Shown here: piece after piece, positions 1-5,617 of the stretch
How the letters are laid out: every line of letters begins with the position of its first letter
Numbering within the stretch: position 1 is the first letter of the stretch
Source of the DNA: Syntrophorhabdaceae bacterium
GTDB lineage: Bacteria > Desulfobacterota > Syntrophorhabdia > Syntrophorhabdales > Syntrophorhabdaceae
NCBI GenBank assembly: GCA_026415015.1
Contig: JAOAHW010000185.1
Location: 1 to 9,857 of the forward strand
DNA length: 9,857 nucleotides
Reading direction: 5' to 3'
Made by a program: the position numbers and the translations under genes
The notes under the pieces: generated by a model
Seen by the model: only the letters and a program-made list of their open reading frames with translations
Told to the model about the DNA's origin: nothing
Database searches by the model: none

Positions 1-35
1 GGTCTCGTGGGCTCGGAGATGTGTATAAGAGACAG
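1..35 (+). other. Residual Illumina Nextera (Tn5) adapter
   Basis: Bases 2-35 match the Nextera read-2 transposase adapter, and 17-35 are exactly the 19-base Tn5 mosaic end AGATGTGTATAAGAGACAG. This is library sequence left untrimmed at the contig end, not part of the genome. Base 36 is the first that can be taken as biological. It also implies that the window start is a real contig end. Confidence 0.97.
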
Positions 36-111
36 GTATACAATAGAGTATAAATATAATTTAATGGTTTTCTTTGTCAACTAAAAATTTAAGTACACTG
101 TTTGAAAAGAC

Positions 112-140
112 TTGACAAACCATATAACCTTTTTTAAAAT
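112..140 (+). promoter_or_regulatory. Sigma70-type promoter for the Fis-family gene
   Basis: A perfect -35 box TTGACA at 112-117 is followed, after exactly 17 bases, by TAAAAT at 135-140 (five of six consensus bases). Transcription would begin near 147, leaving a leader of about 58 bases. The rest of 36-204 is very AT-rich and I see no other gene or RNA in it. Confidence 0.6.
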
Positions 141-204
141 ATTATATCTCCTATGACAATCTAAAGGATTTTATCAAAAAATAGCGTGTATAACTGTTTT
201 TATT

Positions 205-465
205 ATGAATAACAACCTTGATAACAAAATAGATAAAACAAGGCTTTACAATTCTTTTGAGATAAAACTTGATGATATAGCTATCAGCCTTCTTTCATCA
301 ACCACAAACAAAAAAGAAAATATACTCCTAAATATTCAGAATTGCATAGAAAAAATATTTATAAAGACGGCTATGGAAATATCGAATAACAATATCTCAA
401 AAGCCTCAAAATTACTTGGTATTAATAGAAATACTTTAAGTAAAAAATTAAAAAATTTATCCTAA
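205..465 (+). CDS. fis: Fis-family helix-turn-helix DNA-binding protein
   Basis: An 86-residue protein whose C-terminal third (about residues 60-86) is the Fis/NtrC-type helix-turn-helix, with the typical run SKASKLLGINRNTLSKKLK; residues 38-58 would form the helix that precedes it and supports dimerisation in Fis. The length is slightly below the roughly 98 residues of E. coli Fis, and no ATPase or receiver domain is attached, so it is a free-standing nucleoid-type regulator rather than the tail of an enhancer-binding protein. The residues before the HTH are polar and do not resemble E. coli Fis closely. No Shine-Dalgarno site precedes the ATG (the nearest purine run, AAGGA, is about 37 bases upstream). 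There is no other in-frame ATG before residue 57, so this start is kept by default. Family assignment is firm; a global Fis-like role is inferred. Confidence 0.8.
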   Translation: MNNNLDNKIDKTRLYNSFEIKLDDIAISLLSSTTNKKENILLNIQNCIEKIFIKTAMEISNNNISKASKLLGINRNTLSKKLKNLS

Positions 466-480
466 TTAGATTAAATTTTT
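451..480. terminator. Possible bidirectional AT-only terminator hairpin
   Basis: An inverted repeat AAAAATTTA (451-459) / TAAATTTTT (472-480) forms a 9-bp stem of A:T pairs around a 12-base loop that itself contains the palindrome CTAATTAG. It spans the stop codon of the Fis-family gene and lies a few bases past the stop of the convergent leuB-type gene. T-runs follow on both strands. With no G:C pairs the hairpin would be weak, so this is tentative. Confidence 0.35.
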
Positions 481-483
481 CAT

Positions 484-1545
484 TTATTTAAGGTAGCTAA
501 CAATTAAGTCGCCCACTTCCTTTGTCCCATAACCCATCTTTCCCGCGTCAAGGGATTTTATATCATTCTTTAAAGCCTTTTTAACAGCATTTTCTATCTC
601 TATAGAACCCTGCTTTTCTCCGAGAAAATCGAGCATCATAGCACCAGCCATGATAGCTGCGAGGGGGTTTATTACATTTTTGCCTGTATATTTAGGTGCT
701 GAACCACCCATAGGTTCAAACATTGATATACCCTCAGGGTTGATATTACCACCTGCGGCGATACCTAGCCCGCCCTGTATTATTGCCCCAAGGTCAGTAA
801 TTATGTCACCGAAAAGATTATCAGTAACAATAACATCAAACCACTCAGGATTTTTTACCATCCACATACATGTAGCATCCACATGGGCATAATCTGTTTT
901 TATATCAGGATATTCTTCTGCCACCTCATAGAATACCCTTGCCCATAGATCAGAGGCATATGTTAAGACATTTGTCTTTGCACATAAGGTCAGTTTTTTC
1001 TGTTTATTCCTTTTCCTTGTAAATTCAAAGGCAAAACGGATACACCTCTCAACACCTTTTCTTGTATTTATAGACTCCTGAATGGCCACCTCATCTTTTG
1101 TCCCTTTCTTCAAGAATCCACCAGCACCTGTATAAAGACCCTCTGTATTCTCTCTTATTACCACAAAGTCTATATCGTCTGGTCCTTTATTTCTTAAAGG
1201 CGTCTCAACGCCCTCATAAAGTTTCACAGGCCTTAAATTTATATATTGATCCAACTCAAATCTTGTCCTTAGAAGTATACCTTTCTCGAGGATACCAGGT
1301 TTCACATCAGGATGACCTATTGCACCCAGATAGATGGCATCGTATCCTCTCAGTTCATCAAGAGTTGAATCAGGGAGAACCTCCCCTGTTTTTAGATACC
1401 TCTCTCCACCTAAATCATATGAGGTATATCTTATGGTAAAACCTAATTTTTTCGATACAGCATCGATTACCTTTATACCTTCATTCAGGACCTCTGGACC
1501 TGTACCGTCACCAGGTATTGTAGCTATATTGTATGTCTTGCCCAT
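484..1545 (-). CDS. leuB: 3-isopropylmalate dehydrogenase-type enzyme (LeuB family)
   Basis: A 353-residue, full-length member of the isocitrate/isopropylmalate dehydrogenase family. LeuB oxidises and decarboxylates 3-isopropylmalate to 2-oxoisocaproate in leucine synthesis. Visible: N-terminal IPGDGTGPEV (10-19), substrate loop LLRTRFELDQYINLRP (91-106), RENTEGLY (131-138, with the catalytic-type Tyr138), Lys190 in CAKTNV, Asp223 in HVDA, and the family signature NLFGDIITDL (243-252) with metal-binding Asp247 and Asp251. The overall pattern resembles the actinobacterial LeuB type more than the Thermus/E. coli type. The loop at 278-289 reads EPMGGSAPKYTG: the usual His before GSAP is Gly, and Lys-Tyr replaces the usual Asp-Ile, as in NADP-dependent isocitrate dehydrogenase. 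A strong AGGAGG (1550-1555) fixes the ATG. It is the last gene of the LUD-purH-purD operon, 14 bases after purD. Homoisocitrate or tartrate dehydrogenase activity remains possible. Confidence 0.82.
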   Translation of the reverse strand: MGKTYNIATIPGDGTGPEVLNEGIKVIDAVSKKLGFTIRYTSYDLGGERYLKTGEVLPDSTLDELRGYDAIYLGAIGHPDVKPGILEKGILLRTRFELDQYINLRPVKLYEGVETPLRNKGPDDIDFVVIRENTEGLYTGAGGFLKKGTKDEVAIQESINTRKGVERCIRFAFEFTRKRNKQKKLTLCAKTNVLTYASDLWARVFYEVAEEYPDIKTDYAHVDATCMWMVKNPEWFDVIVTDNLFGDIITDLGAIIQGGLGIAAGGNINPEGISMFEPMGGSAPKYTGKNVINPLAAIMAGAMMLDFLGEKQGSIEIENAVKKALKNDIKSLDAGKMGYGTKEVGDLIVSYLK

Positions 1546-1559
1546 CTTTCCTCCTCTTT

Positions 1560-2831
1560 TTACTTTAAAGCCTTTGCTCCTATATCCTTTCTATATTGCA
1601 TACCCTCAAAGTTTATACATGAGACAGCCTCATAGGCTTTTCTTATTGCGTCGGCATATGAATCGCCTATAGCTGTTACACCAAGAACCCTGCCACCAGA
1701 TGTGATGTAATTATTCCCATCCTTTTTTGTCCCTGCATGGTATACCATGATGTCTTTTCTATCTCTTAGATCTTCTAACCCTTTAATAACATAACCTTTT
1801 TCAGGTTTATAAGGATAACCCCTTGAAGCAATGACAACACATACAGAGACCCCTCCTCTCCACTCTATCCCCTCTATTTTATCTAATGAGCCGTCTATGC
1901 AAGCCATCAATATAGGGAGTATATCACTCTCCATCTTAAAGAGGATTGGCTGTGTCTCAGGGTCTCCGAAGCGGGCATTAAATTCTATTACATAAGGCCT
2001 ATTGTCCTTTAGCATAAGCCCACCATACAGGACACCCCTGTAGATAACACCCTCATTTCTTAAGGCATGGATAGTTTTATCCATAATATCCCTGTTTATT
2101 GTATCTGCCATGTTATCATCCACAAAGGGTATGGGCGTGTATGCACCCATCCCGCCTGTATTTGGCCCTTTATCGTTATCAAGGAGCGGTTTGTGATCCT
2201 GAGATGCAAGCATGGGTAGTGTTGTCTTGCCATCAGTAAAAGACAGATATGATGCCTCAACCCCTGGTAGAAACTCCTCTATAACAACCCTGCTCCCAGA
2301 CTCTTGATAGATACGATTAACCATAAGATCCCTCAAGACCCCATGTCCTTCCTTTTTGTCATATATAACATAGGCCCCCTTTCCTGCACAGAGACCATCT
2401 GCCTTGATTACAAAGGGAGGATTCAATGTTGTAAGATATCTATCTGCCTCATCAAAATCTTTGAATGTCTTAAAAGGTGCTGTAGGGATACCATATTTAT
2501 CCATTAGTTTTTTGGCAAATATCTTACTGGCCTCTATCTGTGCCCCTTTTTTAACAGGACCAAATATGGGGATACCCTCTTTGTCAAATGCATCGACTAT
2601 ACCTTCTGCAAGAGGATTCTCAGGACCCACCACTACAAGCCCTATGCCTTCTTTCTTTGAGAAAGAGATAAGTCCCTCAAAATCATTTATGTCTTTGTCA
2701 ATGCACACTGCAATATCTCCAATGCCTCCATTGCCAGGTATACAGAATATTGCATCAACACCCCTTGATTCTGATAGCTTCCAAACAAGAGCATGTTCCC
2801 TTCCACCACTTCCTATTACCAGCACCTTCAT
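1560..2831 (-). CDS. purD: Phosphoribosylamine-glycine ligase (GAR synthetase)
   Basis: PurD performs the second step of purine synthesis, the ATP-dependent joining of glycine to 5-phosphoribosylamine, giving GAR in the cytoplasm. The 423-residue protein has the usual bacterial length. It begins with the N-domain glycine loop GSGGREHAL (7-15), followed by VVVGPENPLAEGIVD (66-80), the ATP-grasp core with VIKADGLCAGKG (141-152), QDHKPLLDNDKGPNTGGMGA (211-230), and the family signature RFGDPETQ (287-294) carrying metal and nucleotide ligands. The C-terminal domain ends the chain normally. The ATG has a GAGG site that overlaps the purH stop codon (gap 11 bases), indicating tight translational linkage. 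Many genomes place purE after purD; here a leuB-type gene follows. Identification is secure. Confidence 0.97.
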   Translation of the reverse strand: MKVLVIGSGGREHALVWKLSESRGVDAIFCIPGNGGIGDIAVCIDKDINDFEGLISFSKKEGIGLVVVGPENPLAEGIVDAFDKEGIPIFGPVKKGAQIEASKIFAKKLMDKYGIPTAPFKTFKDFDEADRYLTTLNPPFVIKADGLCAGKGAYVIYDKKEGHGVLRDLMVNRIYQESGSRVVIEEFLPGVEASYLSFTDGKTTLPMLASQDHKPLLDNDKGPNTGGMGAYTPIPFVDDNMADTINRDIMDKTIHALRNEGVIYRGVLYGGLMLKDNRPYVIEFNARFGDPETQPILFKMESDILPILMACIDGSLDKIEGIEWRGGVSVCVVIASRGYPYKPEKGYVIKGLEDLRDRKDIMVYHAGTKKDGNNYITSGGRVLGVTAIGDSYADAIRKAYEAVSCINFEGMQYRKDIGAKALK

Positions 2832-2842
2832 ATTTCAAGACC

Positions 2843-3454
2843 TCAATCTATAATATAGTCCTGTAATTGGCTGACGCCAGATAGATAATCGAATATAGCC
2901 TTATCATAGTCATAGGTTAAATGGAATACCTTTTTTGCGAGCTTAAATCTGAGGTGTTCTGTAGTCTCTCCATTATTAGCCCTCATGACATCCATTACCT
3001 CTTTATAATCTTCAGGGTCAGTAACTACGGTGACATATTTAAAGTTTTTGGCAGCAGCCCTTATCATTGAAGGCCCACCTATATCAATGTTTTCTATAGC
3101 CTCTGCAAAGGTGCAGCCCCTCTCTACCACCTCCTTAAAGGGATAGAGATTGACCACAATCATATCAATATGTTTTATATTATGTTCCTCCATAGCCTTC
3201 TGATGTTCTCTGTTATCCCTGAGATTTAATATGCCGCCATGAACCTTTGGATGGAGTGTCTTTACCCTGCCATCCATGATCTCTGGAAAACCTGTATAGC
3301 TACTTATCTCAATAGGTTCAACACCTATTGAATCAAGGTATTTTTTTGTCCCACCGGTTGAGAGTATCTCAACACCTTGATCCTTGAGAAACTGGACGAA
3401 CTCTGAAAGCCCTCCCTTGTTTGAGACGCTTATTATTGCCCTTTTTATCTTCAT
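2843..3454 (-). CDS. purH: Stand-alone IMP cyclohydrolase (PurH N-terminal domain only)
   Basis: A 203-residue protein covering the whole IMP cyclohydrolase (MGS-like) half of PurH, which closes FAICAR to IMP in the last step of purine synthesis. Conserved: STGGT (32-36), GFPEIMDGRVKTLHPKVHGG (55-74), NLYPF (102-106), IDIGGPSMIRAAAKN (123-137). Lys65, Tyr104, Asp124 and Lys136 line up with the human ATIC cyclohydrolase residues Lys66, Tyr104, Asp125 and Lys137, so the enzyme should be active. Bifunctional PurH is about 520 residues; the C-terminal AICAR transformylase domain is absent. The stop at 2843 is followed after 11 bases by purD with no transformylase remnant, so this looks like a natural single-domain form rather than a frameshift. 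The start is well supported by GGGGAGGT at 3461-3468. A separate AICAR transformylase (PurH C-domain or PurP type) would be needed elsewhere. Confidence 0.93.
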   Translation of the reverse strand: MKIKRAIISVSNKGGLSEFVQFLKDQGVEILSTGGTKKYLDSIGVEPIEISSYTGFPEIMDGRVKTLHPKVHGGILNLRDNREHQKAMEEHNIKHIDMIVVNLYPFKEVVERGCTFAEAIENIDIGGPSMIRAAAKNFKYVTVVTDPEDYKEVMDVMRANNGETTEHLRFKLAKKVFHLTYDYDKAIFDYLSGVSQLQDYIID

Positions 3455-3468
3455 AGAAAGACCTCCCC

Positions 3469-4107
3469 TTAGTAACCCAGTTCTTCATCTATTAAATATA
3501 CTGATATATCTGTCTGAGATGGTTTTTTAATAAGTATGGATATTATTCTACAAATCCTTTTGTCTGAATTGCAATCATGACAATGACCTGTCTCAGCACA
3601 TGGTAGAGGCAGATTTAATCTCTTTGCATTCATGGGCGCAGCAACCCTTTTTATCCTGTCTATGGCAGCTTCTATATCAGGTACTATCTTATTTATACCA
3701 GCTACAACAATAACCCTCTTTGGGCCAAAGGTCATGGCATTCACCCTATTTCCAACACCATCTATATTCACAATCTCCCCATGCTCTGTTATTGCATTGG
3801 CACTGGTTAGGAATAGGTCTGCAGTAAGTTGTGATATCCTTATAGCCCCTATCTCATGAGGTTCTAACCCCTCTTTCCAGTGGTCGAGGACTATTGTATT
3901 TTTTTCTTTTATCCTTTCCACAATGCCAAGTGACCTGATGGTTACAGACCCTCCGAAACCAATACTCTGCCCTGGTTTTATCTCTTCTAAAATCTCTGCT
4001 AAAAGCTCATCCCTGTTTGAAAAAGACTTGGCCTTGAAGAAATTTGATTCCAATGCTTTGATTGTTCTGGCAATTATCTTTTCGTTATGCCATTTTTTTA
4101 ATTCCAT
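3469..4107 (-). CDS. LUD-domain protein (LutC/YkgG-like) with Cys cluster
   Basis: A 212-residue LUD-domain protein, the family that includes LutC of lactate utilisation and many uncharacterised proteins of anaerobes. Visible: the LUD core GFGGSVTIRSLG (50-61), LTSANAITEHGEIVNIDG (100-117), GNRVNAMTFGPKRVIVVAG (119-137), and a C-terminal cysteine set Cys170, Cys176, Cys179 and Cys186 (C-x5-C-x2-C-x6-C) that could bind a metal or iron-sulfur cluster. No membrane segment or signal peptide is seen. The start is placed at ATG 4105-4107 because GGGAGG (4116-4121) sits 8 bases upstream; an in-frame GTG at 4114-4116 overlaps that site and is rejected. It is the first gene of the purH-purD-leuB operon, with 14 bases to purH. 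The family is clear; the reaction is unknown, and LutB-type partners are not in the window. Confidence 0.85.
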   Translation of the reverse strand: MELKKWHNEKIIARTIKALESNFFKAKSFSNRDELLAEILEEIKPGQSIGFGGSVTIRSLGIVERIKEKNTIVLDHWKEGLEPHEIGAIRISQLTADLFLTSANAITEHGEIVNIDGVGNRVNAMTFGPKRVIVVAGINKIVPDIEAAIDRIKRVAAPMNAKRLNLPLPCAETGHCHDCNSDKRICRIISILIKKPSQTDISVYLIDEELGY

Positions 4108-4132
4108 ATATAGCACCTCCCTGATTTTGGTT

Positions 4133-4162
4133 ATAGTAAATTTTGATTGAGCAATTTGTCAA
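4133..4162 (-). promoter_or_regulatory. Promoter for the LUD-purH-purD-leuB operon
   Basis: On the minus strand a perfect TTGACA (4157-4162) is followed after 18 bases by TACTAT (4133-4138; four of six). Transcription would start near 4126, about 20 bases before the LUD ATG, just leaving room for the GGGAGG site. I see no PurR-like operator or riboswitch-sized leader here. Confidence 0.5.
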
Positions 4163-4233
4163 TAAAAAATGGGGATGATAAGGGTGGAGATGTGTTTTCA
4201 TCAATAAAGAATTCTATAAAACATGTATATATA

Positions 4234-4262
4234 TTGACTTTTTTAGTGTTATGTAATAAAAA
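4234..4262 (+). promoter_or_regulatory. Promoter for the tRNA-Val-yebC-ruvCAB unit
   Basis: TTGACT (4234-4239) is followed after 17 bases by TAAAAA (4257-4262). The -35 box matches five of six bases, the -10 box four of six. The predicted start near 4269 lies only a few bases before the tRNA 5' end, as is usual for tRNA genes. It is divergent from the purine-operon promoter within a 164-base intergenic region. Confidence 0.45.
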
Positions 4263-4271
4263 TAACAACAT

Positions 4272-4348
4272 GGGCGGTTAGCTCAGATGGTTAGAGCGCT
4301 GGTCTCACATACCAGAGGTCGTAGGTTCGAATCCTATACTGCCCACCA
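4272..4348 (+). tRNA. tRNA-Val (anticodon CAC), CCA encoded
   Basis: A complete cloverleaf can be drawn. The acceptor GGGCGGT (4272-4278) pairs with ACTGCCC (4338-4344) with one G-U pair. The anticodon stem CTGGT/ACCAG flanks the loop CTCACAT, whose anticodon CAC reads the valine codon GUG. The T-arm has loop TTCGAAT and stem GTAGG/CCTAT with one G-U pair. The discriminator is A4345, expected for valine tRNA, and the CCA end (4346-4348) is encoded. It lies 21 bases before yebC and seems to share its transcript, which would need processing at the tRNA 3' end. Confidence 0.95.
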
Positions 4349-4369
4349 TTCCTAAAATCAGGGGGCATA

Positions 4370-5125
4370 ATGTCAGGACATAGCAAATGGAGTTCCATAA
4401 AACACAAAAAAGGTGCAGCAGACGCAAAAAGAGGTAAGATATTTACAAAACTCATAAAGGAAATAACTACTGCTGCCCGTTTAGGTGGAGGCAATCCAGA
4501 ATCAAATGCAAGATTGAGACTCGCTATTGCCCAGGCAAAATCTGAAAATATGCCAAAAGACAATATTGAAAGGGCCATAAAGAAAGGGATAGGCGCTATT
4601 GAAGGAGAAAGCTATGAAGAATATACCTACGAAGGTTATGGCCCAGGTGGTGTTGCAATCCTCGTTGAGGTCATGACAGATAATAAAAAGAGAACAACAG
4701 CAGAGATACGCCATATACTGTCCCGTATGAATGGAAATATGGGTGAGGCAGGTTGTGTCTCATGGCTTTTCAATAAAAAGGGTTATATTTCCTTTGACAA
4801 AAAGGCTGTTAATGAGGATGAGATAATGGAGATTGCCCTTGAGGCAGGCGCAGAGGACGTAACATCAGATGAAAATGTAATAGAGGTTATTACAGACCCT
4901 GCAGATTTTGAAAAGGTGAAAAAGGTCTTTGATTCAAAAGGGCTGCAATATATGGTCTCAGAGATAAGCATGATACCCCAGACATCTGTAAAGCTTGAGG
5001 GAAAAAATGCAGAGACCATGTTAAAACTTATGGAGGCCCTTGAAGACTCTGATGATGTCCAGAAGGTATATGCAAATTTTGATATATCATCTGAAGAGAT
5101 GGAGAGAATTGCTGCTGGCAAGTGA
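4370..5125 (+). CDS. yebC: YebC/PmpR (TACO1) family protein
   Basis: A 251-residue, full-length YebC-family cytoplasmic protein. It begins with the invariant MSGHSKWSSIKHKKGAADAK (1-20) and KIFTKLIKEI (23-32), followed by NARLRLAIAQAKSENMPKDN (46-65), YEGYGPGGVAILVEVMTDN (87-105), KRTTAEIRHILSRMNGNMGE (107-126) and SWLFNKKG (131-138). The family was long called a transcriptional regulator (PmpR); more recent work on YebC and mitochondrial TACO1 ties it to translation through difficult stretches such as polyproline. Which applies here cannot be read from sequence. GGGGG (4361-4365) lies 4 bases before the ATG. Its place between a tRNA gene and ruvC matches the common yebC-ruvC neighbourhood, and ruvC starts 6 bases after its stop. 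Confidence 0.97.
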   Translation: MSGHSKWSSIKHKKGAADAKRGKIFTKLIKEITTAARLGGGNPESNARLRLAIAQAKSENMPKDNIERAIKKGIGAIEGESYEEYTYEGYGPGGVAILVEVMTDNKKRTTAEIRHILSRMNGNMGEAGCVSWLFNKKGYISFDKKAVNEDEIMEIALEAGAEDVTSDENVIEVITDPADFEKVKKVFDSKGLQYMVSEISMIPQTSVKLEGKNAETMLKLMEALEDSDDVQKVYANFDISSEEMERIAAGK

Positions 5126-5131
5126 GCATGG

Positions 5132-5617
5132 ATGATTATCCTCGGATTGGACCCTGGTCTAGCAAGCACTGGCTTTGGATTAATAAGATTCAATAACAAC
5201 CAACCTACCCTCCTTAAGTGCGGATATATTAAAACTTATCAAAAAGACCATATCTCTATAAGGCTTTTACAGATTTATGAAGATATAATAAGCCTTATCA
5301 AGGAGGCTATGCCTGATATTATTGCTGTAGAAAATGTATTTTCCCTTGTTAGATATCCAAGGGCAGGTATCTTGCTGGGTAGTGTTCTCGGGGTTATATA
5401 CCTCATTGTTTCTACCAATAATATTAAGCTCTTAGAGGTAACACCCAAGGAGATTAAAAACGCATTGATAGGCTATGGTAATGCAGATAAACGTCAGATA
5501 AAGAAGATGATACAACACTCCCTTAATATCAATAAAATAGAGTCTTTTCATGCTGCCGATGCACTTGCAGTGGCATTGACAGCATTTTACAGGATAGATA
5601 AGGGGAAGATAGATTGA
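5132..5617 (+). CDS. ruvC: Holliday junction endonuclease RuvC
   Basis: RuvC is the dimeric, RNase H-fold nuclease that cuts Holliday junctions after RuvAB branch migration. The 161-residue protein has the normal length and begins MIILGLDPGLASTGFG with catalytic Asp7. The other metal ligands are Glu67 in IIAVENVF (63-70) and His140 and Asp143 in SFHAADALAVA (138-148). His at 140 follows the Thermus type, where E. coli has Asp. The conserved VTPKEIKNALIGYGNADKRQ (103-122) is present. No good Shine-Dalgarno site precedes the ATG at 5132, and an out-of-frame ATG sits 4 bases earlier, so translation is probably coupled to the yebC stop 6 bases upstream. Its TGA overlaps the TTG start of ruvA by four bases. 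Confidence 0.97.
   Translation: MIILGLDPGLASTGFGLIRFNNNQPTLLKCGYIKTYQKDHISIRLLQIYEDIISLIKEAMPDIIAVENVFSLVRYPRAGILLGSVLGVIYLIVSTNNIKLLEVTPKEIKNALIGYGNADKRQIKKMIQHSLNINKIESFHAADALAVALTAFYRIDKGKID

Noticed and set aside
17..35. Tn5 mosaic end as evidence of a transposon
   Set aside because: It is continuous with the complete Nextera adapter at the very start of the contig; it is library sequence.
1098..1439. Plus-strand open frame opposite the leuB-type gene
   Set aside because: Antisense shadow of a well-conserved gene, with no recognisable domain or ribosome site.
2404..2853. Plus-strand open frame of 149 codons opposite purD
   Set aside because: Entirely antisense to conserved purD; low-complexity Ser/Pro-rich product and no family resemblance.
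2843..3454. purH as a frameshifted or truncated pseudogene
   Set aside because: The cyclohydrolase domain is complete with all active-site residues, and no transformylase-coding sequence follows before purD, whose ribosome site overlaps the stop codon.
4108..4116. Upstream GTG start adding three residues to the LUD protein
   Set aside because: The GTG overlaps the GGGAGG ribosome site; the ATG at 4105-4107 is 8 bases from that site and fits better.
4291..4578. Minus-strand open frame of 95 codons antisense to the tRNA and the start of yebC
   Set aside because: Its C-terminal RIRTYDLWYVRPAL is the well-known artefact of translating a tRNA gene backwards; the rest is a shadow of yebC.
4783..5199. 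Minus-strand open frame of 138 codons opposite yebC and ruvC
   Set aside because: Antisense shadow, Ser-rich, no ribosome site, and it runs across two well-supported genes.
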